Below, one piece after another: positions 11,952 through 23,346 of a DNA stretch of 64,000 nucleotides (the stretch's first letter is position 1; the number at the start of each line of letters is the position of its first letter). This stretch comes from Daldinia sp. FL1419 (taxonomy: Eukaryota; Ascomycota; Sordariomycetes; Xylariales; Hypoxylaceae), in the NCBI GenBank assembly GCA_025201765.1, contig MU623421.1:105558-169557 (forward strand), written 5' to 3'. A program made the translations under genes and the position numbers. The notes under the pieces were generated by a model that saw nothing but the letters and a program-made list of their open reading frames with translations, was not told the origin of the DNA and made no database searches.

Positions 11952-12182
11952 TTAGAAGTTCATCCTAATCTGATTCCGCTGCGCGATCCGGTTGAGCTCG
12001 GCCTGAGTAGGACTAGAGCTAGGGCTAGAATCATCGGGCTTGCTTGACTTTCCCGAAGTGTGCTTCTTGAGGAAGGCTTTGGCACTGCCGAACGAACTCG
12101 TTGAGAATATAGAAGCTGAGTCGGAAGGTGTTGATTGGCCTTTCTCGGCATCAAGGATGGATTTGTCTTGAGGTTGGCTCAT
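11952..12182 (-). CDS. Small hypothetical protein, 76 residues
   Basis: A single-exon frame of 76 residues, starting MSQPQDKSIL and ending QRNQIRMNF. It is hydrophilic and Ser-rich with no signal peptide or membrane segment; the middle has SFGSAKAFLKKHTSGK and the C-terminus a charged ELNRIAQRNQIR segment that may be helical. I do not recognise a named family. The case for a real gene is its non-random composition, an acceptable start context (AACATGAGC on the minus strand), and an otherwise empty region with a long upstream sequence. It could be a stress-induced or intrinsically disordered small protein, but no function is assigned. Confidence 0.55.
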   Translation of the reverse strand: MSQPQDKSILDAEKGQSTPSDSASIFSTSSFGSAKAFLKKHTSGKSSKPDDSSPSSSPTQAELNRIAQRNQIRMNF

Positions 12183-15100
12183 GTTGATTTGTTGTAGGTA
12201 GATAGTTTTACTGATATGTTTGGTGGCGATTGTGATAGCGACGGGTTTACGCGAAGCAGACGATCGTAGCTTGAGCGAGGGTGCTTTCGTCTATTTATAA
12301 GACCAAACTGCCCAAGTACTGGAAAGGAAGAATAGTCTAAGAGAGCCGAGTTCTGGGGAATCGCTCGCTAGTTTGCGTGATCTGATGTCAGCTACTTATT
12401 GATAATCAGATGTCGAAAGGAAGAGGTGTGTAGTAGACGCCTGGATTCGGGGGCGGGGGCCGTATTATATCTTGTATACACACGCACGATCGATATACCC
12501 ATCTACATGTAGCTATGTTCTCTACTGTATCGCGGTATACTACCGCTTTAGGTAATGTATTTGACGTTGTAACAAGGTAGGCTAATTTTGGTGTCTATCA
12601 GTACCTACTACATGCCTAGGTAGGTATGTAAATACTTCCTAATTCATCTACATCTGGTACTTTAAGCCATGTGAGTCAGTCAGTCAGGGGCTCGATTCGT
12701 TGGATAGGTCACAGTAACCATATGCATCAATAGCTATACTAGATATATCTAAGAGTTCGTCACTTGAACTTACACAAACTTCAGCCGCCGACGATATCTA
12801 ACACGCAATAGAGACATGGGACATAATCTATACTACTGCAGACATACGTAAGCAGCTTATATTCACGAGGATTAGTTAAGAACGTAATGCTATACACCTA
12901 CCAAGTGAAGCTAGACAACCAAGCTAGATAACCAAGCATACTTCGTCGGCGAGCCTCTTCTAGAAACCAGACCAATCCTATTCAGGCACATATCCGAACT
13001 CCGAGCCCATGTACGTACGTCGAGACCCAACACCACACATCTAGAGCTAACAAACCGGAACAAAACAGGCATTGAAAAAATCGCTGCCTTGACGCAGGCC
13101 TCGTACTCCCTTCCGAAATGCACAGAACTTTTACCTACCCGGTTCCTCGACCGGGGCCCCGCAAAGCATACGTGAGTCAGTATCGTCAGCTCAGCCTCAT
13201 TAAGACTAGGGGGCGGTCTCGACATGCATTAGCCTGTCCAAACTGCCCTATACAGAGTCTCGGCGTCGTAGCGTCAGGTTCGGCCCTGACTCACGCTGCT
13301 GACCTACACTACATTACACTACCTAATTATACAGGTACCGCTAATAGCCTCGTCGGTGCTATTTTCTTACTACCGATTACGCCGCGGCCTGTTTGGTGAG
13401 GGCTTCTGCTTAGGGATAGGTAGGCTGGGGGTCTGCTTGCCAAGATATGCGGAATACGTCCTGCGCTGACGACATTTGAAGTTATCGCCACGAGGCCTTC
13501 ACTAGCATTCCATATCATCCTCCACGTTAACAAGCTTTTCTATTGTAACTATAGTATACAATTCTCGCGACGTAGGGAAATTTCTTTATTTCTATACTCA
13601 CGACCGTCGACGACCTTGTATAGGTAGGTAGACAAGTGTTTAAGTATACTCGGGCAATTTTTCGTCGTTCCTTACCTGGAACTGTAGGTACTATGATTTG
13701 TTGATCAAACACTAGGCATCCCTTGCTCTAGTTAGTATATCAACAAAAGTTTCCACGTCTACATGCCTCTCAAGGCTGTGAATCAAACTGACATTCACTA
13801 TTTCAACATGTATGCTGCGTCAGTCAAACTATATGTCTGGTGACTTATTTGGCCACTTCTACCTATTAGGTAGTTCAGAGACTCGTATCACATTGTTAAA
13901 TTATTAATGAAATACCAGAAGAACGGCCAAAATTTCCAATACAGGCTACTATCCTAAAGAGATAAGCAACCGGGTGGGTTGGATGATATGGGGGGTAGAC
14001 TTGTGAATTGTTGATAGGTAGAGTGCGGACGGCATTTGGTTGTAGATACTTCAGCTTGAACCACCTTGGATAAACGTGTATAGGTTTGGTAGGTAAAATA
14101 GTTGCTACAGTATCATACCACGTTTCATGATTATACTAGTTAGTCCTATTATGTAGTATTTCCGATCGAGTTTATGAAGTCGTATTTTAGACGATAGACT
14201 TATTAGATATAAGAACAGGAGTGTATAACTGCGGATTTGATCGTCACTCACCTCGAAACTCTCCTTTAAAGCCTTATAACTAGACGATTTTCAGTCTTCG
14301 TGGATACCTACCTAGGTAGGTAGGCAGTTAGTTAGAAGTTGCTTCTTATTTCTGCCACCTGTTGATTAATGCTTGTGCATTGAGCATCTCGTTAAACTAT
14401 AGTGAGACTAAAATAAAGATTCAACTGGAATTTGCAATGGGCCTCGCTTCAACTTCAAGGTGAACGTGCTCTACTTATGTCCAATGGCCGTTAGACTATA
14501 GTTAATACGAATATAGACAGGCGCCCCTGATCGGCGGCATTTTCTCTTGCTTTTTAATCCTTCGACATCGGCTCTCCCTATGTAATTACACCGAGACCAA
14601 GCTCGGTAAGCGGTGGATAAGCTAGAAGTTGTTTGTTAAATATACCTAGGTAGTTTAGCTAGATGGCAGTCATTCTTTTCGATGGTATAACTACCTAGTT
14701 AGCTAATTAGTTAATAAGTCTTTTTGGATAGGATTAGATCGCCTCTTCTGCTACGCCTGATAATAACCGACAGTTGCTGCTACGGAAATAACGTGCAAGA
14801 GACGAGACCGGGCTGCCCGAGTCGGTTGGTTTAGGTCTTCGTTATGTGCATCCGGACAATTACTCAGACACCGAGGACGATTCACGTAACGAGTTCTGCA
14901 TCAATTTAACCTTTCAACTCCGCACCCCGACGATCCGGACTTAGACCGTCGTATTCGTATTCGAGCTGCCTGCAAAGATGCAAGCTTGGGCCACGAAATG
15001 AGGAGCGGTGAATAGCGGAATGAGGCGGAAAGGTATTGTTATTGGTCAATTCCAAAGTAATTAAACCCGACTTGGGCAAGGTAGCTCGTCTGGAGTGACT

Positions 15101-16477
15101 TGCATTGCATTACCTTAGGACAGGGGCATTCTTTTGTCAATTTTGTCAACAAAAAAACAAAAATAGCTGTGGAATGAACCGATATGAGATATCGACGCAT
15201 GTGGATGATCTGATGATAAACCATCCGAGCTCCAAAGGGCTGAATATCGTCCTGCTCGTCCTGTCTGATAAAATGAGTACGAAAAATACTCGTACGTTTA
15301 GCGCCCGGATGCGCTAAGATTCGCGCAGGTACGCGCTGTTGTGGATATCTGTAAGAGTCATTTTTTTTTTCTCTGCGCGAAGCAAATTACTAATGACCAA
15401 ATGGATTAAAATGATTAGAAGCAAGAAGGGTTAGACTTTAGAAGGGTAGCTCTCCACATAAGGAAAAGGCTAGCAGGTATGATAGACCCAACGCACGGCG
15501 TTAATCTACTTAAATGGGTACTTGCTGCATACTATGTGGTGCTAGGCGAAGGAGTGTCTCGTCCATGTAGCTCCCCCCTGCCTCATCACACACATAGTAC
15601 TTCCTATACCATACCAAGGTCGGTAACAGGTAGGTAGCAGGTAGGTACCTGCCTACACTACATACATATGTAATGTAGGATTGAAACGGGGTGGTAGCTT
15701 TCTGTAACACCCTTAAAGTTTAAGCCAGGGCGAGCAACATCAAAGGAAAAGATATCAGGTAGGCTGGTACCTAGGTAGGTATGTAGCTAAGTAGTTGAAC
15801 CAATCAGCGTAGAAGCACGACATTTTTGCTGATGACCGGGCCATCGAGTTCAAGATAAAGGTACTTGTTTAGGAAAGTTAAAATAAAAAATAAAAAATTT
15901 CCTGGGTCTTTTAGTCATTAGCTCATAGGATGTACCGAAGGTGCGGATATCGCACTATCCGTGCATAAGATTGCGGGAGTAATGTCGATTGCAGGGATGC
16001 GGAACCATTCAGGAAAAGAAGGGTTCACTGCCTGACTGGTAGTTTCGTAGTTTCCAATGGTTCAGTCCGATAATCAAATATTCCTAATCCCAATCTGCTA
16101 ATCTGTTTAATCTGCCAATCTACCAATCCGCCAATCTAACAAATTTTAGTGGATTTTCCCTGTATTTCCTTGCAAATATCCCAAATATCCCAAATATCCC
16201 AAATATCCACCACCACCTCGCTTCCTCTTCTCACCCCTTTCACCATTTTCCACCTAGGTCAACTTCCTTTTTCAAGGGTCGTCGCCGTCCTTTAATTCTG
16301 GCCTCCTCCCCCCTCTTCTCCCCTCCCTTTCCTTCTTTTGGTGGATCTCGGAGTATATTGGGCGTCTCTTCCACGACAACTTCACACCAGACGACCGCGG
16401 CGCGATATACACTGTTTAGTGGTGCCCTACTGGAAGCAGCCCTATAGCCCTATAATCACGTCCCCCTAGCAGTCATC
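12183..16477. other. 4.3-kb gene-free divergent intergenic region
   Basis: Between the small minus-strand gene and erg5 (+) I find no supportable gene. Longest open frames are ~100 codons without domains. The stretch is dotted with TAGGTAGG/CCTACCTA motifs (about 12599-12629, 13617-13633, 14304-14326, 15625-15656, 15768-15784), has a pair of short hairpins at 15275-15317 and ends in pyrimidine-rich DNA (16210-16340) typical of a strong fungal promoter leading to erg5. It may hold non-coding transcripts that cannot be judged here. Confidence 0.5.
16173..16208 (+). repeat. Tandem repeat, 4 x 9 bp, in the erg5 upstream region
   Basis: Four exact copies of CAAATATCC stand head to tail about 270 bp upstream of the erg5 start codon. 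Just before them (about 16090-16140) there is an irregular series of CCAATCT/TAATCTG-like units. Whether these bind a regulator is unknown. Confidence 0.85.
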
Positions 16478-18252
16478 ATGTCTGCGAACGCGACGAGTTT
16501 TACGTCGCCTTTGGCCGATTTTTCGGTCGGGACCGTACCTCCTCAGGTCGACTATGTCCTCAACACCATCGCCAATGCCGGTGTCGTAACCTGGCTGTTT
16601 ACCCTTCTTGCGGCCGCCGTCGCGTACGACCAGAGTAGGTCTTGGTAGCAATTTATAATTGCAGTATATATCGAACCGCATTGGCTAACCAAAATCCAAA
16701 TAGTCAGCTATTTCGTACAAAAGGGTTCTATCGTTGGACCTGTGTTCAAGCTACCGTTTATGGGTCCTTTCTTACAGTCTCTGAACCCTAAGTTCGAAGA
16801 ATACATAGCGAAGTGGTACAGCGGCCCCCTGAGCTGTGTCTCCGTCTTCCACAAGTATGCGCTCCCGTAATGCATGTTGCCGAAATTTACTAACGTGTTG
16901 CTAGGTTTGTTGTTATTGCTTCCACTCGCGATTTATCTCGTAAAATCTTCAACTCTCCCGCATACGTGAAGCCATGTGTTGTCGACGTTGCCACGAAGAT
17001 CCTCGGAGAGGACAGCTGGGTGTTCTTGGATGGAAAGGCCCACGTTGACTACCGTAAGGGTCTAAACGGTCTCTTTACCCGACGAGCTCTCGAGTGCTAC
17101 CTACCCCTTCAGGAGGCTGTTTACAAGGAGTACTTCGCCAGATTCCTTAGGTTGACAAAAGAGGCTGGAGGAAAGCCCATTCCTTTTATGCACGAGTTCC
17201 GTGAGCTGATGTGCACTGTTTCGCTCCGAACTTTCGCTGGATATTACATGCCCGACTCCGCCTGCAAGAAGATTGCCGACGATTACTATTTGGTTACTGC
17301 TGCTCTCGATCTTGTCAACTTCCCGATCATTATTCCCTACACACGAACCTGGTATGGCCAGCGAGCTGCGCGTATGGTCATGGATGAACTCGCCAAGTGC
17401 GCTGCCAAGTCGAAGGTTCGCATGGCTGCTGGTGGCGATGTTACCTGCATCATGGATGCTTGGATCAAGGACATGATCGCTTCCAAGAGGTGGACAGAAG
17501 CTACCGAAAAGGGTCTTTCGACTGAGGGCATGGTGAAGCCGTCGCCCATCTTGCGCGAATTCAGCGACATGGAAATCGCTCGAACTCTCTTCACGTTCCT
17601 TTTCGCTTCCCAGGACGCTACTTCCAGCGCTGCCACCAACATGTTCCAAGTCTTGGCTAACCGACCCGATGTTTTGGACCGCGTCCGCGAGGAGAACTAC
17701 CGTGTACGAAACGGCGACATTCATGCTGCTGTTACCCTGGACCAGCTCGAGTCGATGACCTACACCCGTGCGGTTGTCAGGGAGCTTCTCCGATGGCGCC
17801 CTCCTGTCATTATGGTGCCTTACAAGGCCAAGAAGCCCTTCCCCGTCACTGAGAACTACACTGTCCCCAAGGGTGCCATGATTATCCCGACCACGTACGT
17901 TGCTCTTCGTGATCCTGAGGTATACGAGAACCCCGACGAGTTTGACCCCGAGCGATACTATACTGGAGACGCCGAAGAGAAGGGCGCCAAGAACTATCTC
18001 GTTTTCGGAACTGGACCTCACTATTGTCTCGGTCAGCACTACGCCCAACTTAACTTGGCCCTTATGATTGGGAAGGCTTCAGTCGAATTGGACTGGAAGC
18101 ACCACGCAACACCATTATCCGACGAAATCAAGGTGTTTGCCACCATCTTCCCCAAGGTATGTTGACCATATAATATCGTCCAATCGGAAGTAGCCAAAAC
18201 TAACTAGTATTAGGATGACTGTCCTCTGACTTTCGAGGAGAGGAAATGGTAA
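16478..18252 (+). CDS. erg5: Sterol C-22 desaturase, cytochrome P450 CYP61 (Erg5)
   Basis: Erg5 introduces the C22-C23 double bond late in ergosterol synthesis at the ER membrane. Four exons, 16478-16634, 16704-16854, 16905-18156 and 18214-18252, give 532 residues, the usual Erg5 length. An N-terminal hydrophobic anchor lies at about residues 32-52 (VVTWLFTLLAAAVAYD). P450 hallmarks are present: I-helix FASQDATSSA near 336-345, the K-helix ExxR as ELLR at 396-399, the PERF-type segment DEFDPERY, and the heme loop FGTGPHYCLG at 470-479 with Cys477 as iron ligand. The last exon encodes only 12 residues (DDCPLTFEERKW). All introns are short; the second has an ACTAAC-type branch site. This is the primary-metabolism P450, and no secondary-metabolite genes accompany it. 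Confidence 0.95.
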
Positions 18253-19055
18253 TATCCTGGATTAGGAATGACATTAGTATGAAAAAACTTTAACCAAGGG
18301 CTATGGCCGTATAACGAAAGAGACGAAAGTAGAATATAGTAATAGTAATAATGGTCTTGTATATAAGCTATTGCCGGGGACGTTAATACCAACGACCGTT
18401 AGAATGTCCATAGCGGTTAATTGGACCTAACCATGGAGCGTGGCATATCATCCTGAACTCTGAAGGTCCTTGCAACGTCAAAAAAGGTTGACTTATTAGG
18501 AAGTCGGATATTGGATGAAGCACAGGTAGTCGAGACCAGGAAAAGGTTAGGGAGGATAATAATACCCGTCGATAATACAAAAGGACCAGAGATAAAAAGG
18601 GATGGAAAATGAATAAGATAACCTCTCAGGTTTAAATCCTCGCAAGTAGTGTGTGTCAAGGTTGACTCGTGATAGGTAAACCTGCCTTGCCTATAAGGTC
18701 GCGAGGTCTTATAGTAGAAGTACCCAAGTACTTCGTACTCTGCAGCAGGTTACAGCCAGCGGTACGGGGCATTCTCCGACTTTGCCGTGACATCACAAGC
18801 GCAATCGAGTTTACCTAATCAAGAGCTACTATGCAGATGCGAGCTCGGCAATTTGTCCTGCAGTGTTTATTTAACATTTAAAGCTTTTGTACATGTAGCG
18901 ACTTGCTTGTTATATCGTTTCTACCAATACCTAGTATAACACATTGGGACCAAACTACGTAGTCAGCACATATAACTATAGGAAATTCGGAAGCTTTTGT
19001 CTGATACATCTTTCTGCGCTCTATAACTATTCAAAGTTCCCCGAAACTATCTGTA
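18253..19055. other. Intergenic region, no gene recognised
   Basis: About 800 bp between erg5 and the rhodanese gene, same direction. Short overlapping frames of 60-80 codons on the minus strand lack domains. It should include the erg5 terminator and the rhodanese promoter. Confidence 0.5.
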
Positions 19056-19790
19056 ATGGCAACACGACGACTTGCGATAAACGGCGCAGCTGCCCTGCGA
19101 GGGGGAAGCTCCCGGCTGGCGGGCTCGAGCTCGGCTACTATGCCTATAGCTGCGCATGTACTGCGATCTTCGTTCGGCACGGCTTCTCCGATACCACAAG
19201 CTACGAGAGCGATGGCGAGAGCAGTCGCGCGACCACAGCTCCTACGTCGCATCGCACCGACAAGCATTCGGTGGTCCTCGGATTCAGCAGCTGGAGGAGA
19301 GAGCAAGATATGGAGCTTTGAAGAGGTATGTGGTTTGGATCCTATCCCTTCTCTGACTTAACCACACTCCCCTTTCCCCAATCCCTCCTCGCTAGCTTAC
19401 CCGTACTTCCCTTCCGTAATGTACTCAACCTAGCCTAACCCCTCCTAGATCAAAGCCGCCGCCTCTCCCGACCACACCCCCAAAGTAACCATAATCGACA
19501 CGCGGGAGCCCTCCGAGCTCTCTTCCACCGGCCGTATCCCCGGCGCCCTCAACATCCCGATCGCTAGCGCGCCGGACAGCTTCCACATCCCCGCCGACGA
19601 ATTCGCCGACCGCTACGGGTTCGAGCGCCCGCCGCCCGACGGCAAGGGCGATATCGTGTTTTACTGCAAGGCAGGCGTGCGCAGCCGAGCGGCCGCGCAG
19701 ATCGCGCGCGAGGCGGGCTGGAAGAACGTGGGCGAGTACCCCGGGAGTTGGCTTGATTGGGTGGAGAAGGGAGGTAAGATTGAGAGGTGA
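19056..19790 (+). CDS. Mitochondrial-type rhodanese-domain sulfurtransferase
   Basis: Two exons, 19056-19325 and 19449-19790, give 203 residues. The first ~90 residues are rich in Arg, Ala and Ser with almost no acidic residues, the pattern of a mitochondrial presequence. The second exon encodes a single rhodanese domain: the TIIDTREPSEL entry strand, GRIPGALNIP (CH2A-like motif), and the active-site loop CKAGVRSR with catalytic Cys163, ending with GSWLDWVEKGG. Such proteins move sulfane sulfur from thiosulfate or persulfides; the layout resembles the yeast Rdl1/Rdl2 (thiosulfate sulfurtransferase) group, which is a family-level inference. The 123-nt intron (GTATGT...CCTAG) separates presequence from domain. 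It is convergent with the Yip1-family gene. Confidence 0.85.
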
Positions 19791-20210
19791 GAGTTATGGA
19801 TGGCTCTTAAAGGGCGGAAGTAGAACTAAAGAGAGATTATGTTGATACGAGGAACTGGGCGTCATAGCCGCGAGGGACGTGCGGGATATCAGGGCTACTT
19901 AGAAAGGCTAACAACGATACTGTCTTCAAATCCCTAGCCTTATTATGTACGAAGCAAGCAAAACTCCGAGAAAAACACCTCCGAGTCTAGAAAGAACAGT
20001 CGAAAGAATAAGCGTCAGTCAAGTGATTCGATTTCATGATACATTAGAACGGAAAGGTATCAGTTAATAAGTGTACATAACACTATCGCACATAACGTGC
20101 CAAACGCCATAAAGCATAATATTAGGCCAAGCCTCCCATCTCATCTTTGGCCTTGCCATTTTGACAAATCTTTCCTTTCTCTTCATATCAATAAACACAG
20201 ATAATCCCTC
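19791..20210. terminator. Convergent 3' intergenic region
   Basis: A 420-bp gap between two gene ends facing each other; it should contain both polyadenylation regions. It is mildly AT-rich. No gene or distinct terminator motif could be singled out. Confidence 0.35.
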
Positions 20211-21392
20211 TTAGAACAGGAACATCGCATCGCCCTCCGGCTTATCTCCCCCTGCCGGAGGCGGCGTATCACCCGGTTTGTGTCCCGCAACCGGGCTTCC
20301 AGCAGCGAAAAACAGGACCTTGATAGCGATAGCAAGGCCGGCATGCATGGCAACGACGAGAATAAGTAAGACCTTGCTGGTCTGGCGATCGGTGGCGCTG
20401 AGGACGGGGTATAAGTTTCGCAGCAGGAAAGCGACGCTGAGGCCGAATCCGACACCGACAAAGACCCAGTTCAGGATTGTGATGGGCGACCAGCTGATTA
20501 GCGCCACGGGAATCCAGATCAGGTTCGAATACCCGTATAGCGCCCAGCACTCGAGTAGGTTCGCCGATTCGGATCCGAAGTATCGCAGCGCGCCGAATAG
20601 GACTACGGGGAGGACGAGGGTGTATCCGTAGATGAGTCCAGCAGCACCTAGACACCAAAGTCAGCAAACGTTCTCTACCCCCTTTCTTCTTCTTCGTCTC
20701 CTTCCCCTTTCACCATTCTGCCTCCAAACAAATATATATAGAAAAAGAAGGAAAACAAAACCTACCGCTCAACAACTTGAAATCATACGCAAACGTTCCC
20801 TTCCCCTCGCTCGCCAGATAGCCGCTAATCGTGCCCCCCAGGAACAAAATCAGCACCACCGTAGTCGCGATCCAAAAGGGCCCGTACAGGTCCGGATTGC
20901 CCTCGAGCACATCCAGGAAGTTGGCCCGGGGGTACAGCGCGGCCCAGCACCGCGCCAGCACGCTCGACGTGTCCACGTCGAAGAACTGCGCGTAGAACGA
21001 CAGCGTCCACAGGTACCGCTTCGAGGAGCCGCCCGCGCCCCCCGACCCGGAGCCCGCGGTCGCGGGGGGCGGGAGACCGGGCGACGGCGCGCCTTTGCGC
21101 GTCGACTGCGTGAAGTTCGAGTTGTGGAATTCGAGGTCTTCTTGTAGGTCGGTGTGCCCTAGGTCGCCCTGCGGTGGTGGTGGTTCGTTAGTCTTTGCAT
21201 AACTGATTGGGGTCCTATAGTGTAGATACACAGGGAAGTCTATAGAAAGGCTAGGTAGTTATGCAACGCGACGGGCAAGTATCGAATACCATCTCAGACA
21301 AAAGCTCCCCAGAGTAGAAAAAGGCTGATTGGCTGTGTAAAGCATACCTCATCGTCAATATCCACGACAGCGTCGTAGCCAGCGTTCGCCAT
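20211..21392 (-). CDS. Yip1-domain Golgi membrane protein (YIPF1/Yip4-Yip5-like)
   Basis: Three exons, 21392-21348, 21168-20766 and 20647-20211, give 294 residues. The N-terminal ~130 residues are soluble and face the cytosol (MANAGYDAVV...DIDDE, then a Gly/Pro/Ser linker). Five hydrophobic segments follow, as in the Yip1 family: FWIATTVVLILFLGG, LIYGYTLVLPVVLFGAL, WALYGYSNLIWIPVALI, LNWVFVGVGFGLSVAFLL and VLLILVVAMHAGLAIAI. The short C-terminus is Gly/Pro-rich. Yip1 proteins bind Rab GTPases and shape ER-Golgi traffic. The arrangement and the conserved tyrosine/glycine segment YGYSNLIWIP place it nearer the YIPF1/YIPF2 branch than Yip1 itself, but this needs a phylogeny. The first intron is 179 nt, long for this window; the second is 118 nt. 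Confidence 0.82.
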
Positions 21393-22281
21393 TTTCTCTT
21401 TTTCTTCGTCCTATTCCAATCCCTATATCACAACCTATTTCGATCGAATCGGCGTCGGATCGAGATGTATGGGTGGGGAAGTAGCCGAACCGTTTTTGGT
21501 GGGTGGTCGAGAAGCTATTGCAAAAGACGACGACTTAAAGGTGAAGCTGCGGCGCTGCGTAACTGTTTAAGGACACGGAAGCACCGCCGATCTTTAGCCG
21601 CGTGTAATCTACAAAGTGCAAGGTGCAAGGTGCAAGGTCCAGCGATGACGTTTCATTGGACAGAACGTCTTCGACTAAGGGCGATGTACTCATGTACTCA
21701 AGTACCATCGTTATCTTTTATGTACCTGCATGTATTTAATTCTTCAGTCTAGTAAGGTTAACTATTTGTTTAACAATGAGGTATGTATCATTCCATAAGG
21801 AATTGCGCATTAAAAGTGGTAGATGCCATTCACAACCAACTAATAATATTTGAATATAGCTTCTATAACTATGCCGTACTAAAAAGTATAGAAAGATGTG
21901 CCTTATTGTCTTATAAACGGCCTTGATTAGTGACCATAACTATCTAACAATCAATTCGTCTAAGTCAAGGGCCGATGCTTTAGCCACCAAGGCGCTGCTC
22001 TACGAGGAAGCATGTCATAATTCTACGATCTGAAAAGCAACATTTCTTATGCAATAGGTTGAATCACCAATATAATTCACAGGTCCACATGTACGATCGG
22101 TTTACTCATGTGCATCGCAACTTGATTGCCACTGAAACTAGCCTACGCATAGCTATTTCCGCAGAAGAAAAAATCCCATCGCAGTGGTGTCGATAATATC
22201 TATCCACCCGTCCGTAGCGTGCTCATGATAACACCCCAAACCAAAGACGCCGAAGAGATGGAACATGTTGTGACGAATTGT
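21393..22281. other. Intergenic region, no gene recognised
   Basis: About 890 bp between the Yip1-family start and the ubiquitin-L40 stop, both on the minus strand. A partial tRNA-like word occurs near 21970-22010 but does not fold as a complete tRNA. No gene supported. Confidence 0.5.
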
Positions 22282-22906
22282 TTACTTGAGCTTCTTCTTG
22301 GGTCGAAGCTGGTTGGTGTGGCCGCACTTGCGCTTGCGGCAGTTGGTGGCACGGGGAGGGAGGCGGGCCTATTTGCAATGTTAATATCAATAATTCTATC
22401 CAGAAGTTTATTGATGAGAAGTGACTCACGTAGCACTTGCGGCAGATCATCTTGTCGCAGTTGAACTTGGAGGCGAGAGCCTTGAGCGAGGGCTCAATGA
22501 TACCACCACGGAGGCGGAGGACCAAGTGGAGGGTAGACTCCTTCTGAATGTTGTAGTCGGAGAGGGTTCGGCCATCCTCAAGCTGCTTACCAGCGAAGAT
22601 CAGGCGCTGTTGGTCGGGGGGGATACCCTCCTTGTCCTGGATCTTGGACTTGACATTGTCGATGGTGTCGGAAGACTCCACCTCAAGGGTGATGGTCTTG
22701 CCCGTCAGGGTCTTCACGAAGCTATTTTCCTGTCAGTTCGCATGTTCGCATGTTCGCATATTCGAATTTCTTCGGTCGATCGGTCGGCGATTTTGTGGTG
22801 CGCGCACTACGTTTTTGAATTGAAAATTAACTTACATCTGCACTATAGACACATTTTGGTTAGTATGAGCCAGTTTGGAACACCTTAATGGTGGTGTTGA
22901 CTTACT
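22282..22906 (-). CDS. ubi1: Ubiquitin-60S ribosomal protein L40 fusion (eL40)
   Basis: The product is 128 residues: ubiquitin (76, ending LRLRGG) fused to the 52-residue ribosomal protein eL40 (IIEPSLKALASKF...RPKKKLK, with zinc-binding Cys pairs CRKCY and CRKRKC). Ubiquitin is cleaved off after Gly76. The coding exons are 22906 (one base), 22842-22836 (seven bases), 22721-22430 and 22368-22282; lengths 1+7+292+87 make 129 codons. Splicing joins A at 22906 to TG of the 7-nt micro-exon, so the start codon is made only after removal of intron 22843-22905 (GTAAGT...TACTAAC...TATAG). Intron 22722-22835 then splits codon 3. No alternative ATG for the conserved MQIF N-terminus exists in the genomic sequence. 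The 114-nt second intron contains three exact GTTCGCAT units on the plus strand (22736-22759). Confidence 0.95.
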
Positions 22907-23346
22907 TTTTGCTGTCTGTCGTGAATGAAGATGTTTGGGGAAATTCCAAGATGATGTCGGCTTGGGAAATTCGGTGGGGGTTTGAAATTCCACTGCAAAC
23001 GAACCCTAGTGGATTGGAAGTCACATGACTTTTTCGTTTTCTTGCGGGAAGCGGCGTTGTGTGTTAGAAATTTTATGTCAGTCGGGGCCAGCTGGTGGAT
23101 ACTTTGACCCACCTCTGAATTCCGCTTGCGACTTACCTAAAGAGTGCCCACATACTGTGTACTTTGGTACTTACGTACAGGTAGGTATTTTTTAACATGG
23201 AAGTGTTGGTTGTCGAAAGTTCAATATCAATAATTCACAGTTTATTGATGAGAATACTTATTAGTCTAATTTCAAGATATCAAACTGCTCGTTTGCTTGC
23301 TTCTTCAGTTTAAAATCATGAACAAAGCCGGATAGTAAAAATCATT
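22907..23346. promoter_or_regulatory. ubi1: Promoter and 5' leader region of ubiquitin-L40
   Basis: This 440-bp gap lies between the ubiquitin-L40 leader and the end of rrn7 on the minus strand. The part next to 22906 must be the untranslated first exon. It contains repeated GGGTTTG/CCACCGAATTTCCC-like pyrimidine/purine words but I could not identify a defined ribosomal-gene control site. Confidence 0.4.

Noticed and set aside
17101..18048. 315-codon open frame antisense to erg5
   Set aside because: It is the mirror of a strongly codon-biased exon; the protein shows no domain and the plus strand encodes an unmistakable CYP61.
16478..18252. P450 as part of a secondary-metabolite cluster
   Set aside because: The enzyme is the ergosterol CYP61, and no polyketide synthase, NRPS, terpene cyclase or transporter lies nearby.
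21965..22015. tRNA-like segment on the minus strand
   Set aside because: Parts of a D-arm-like word are seen, but no acceptor stem or T-arm could be paired; not a tRNA gene.
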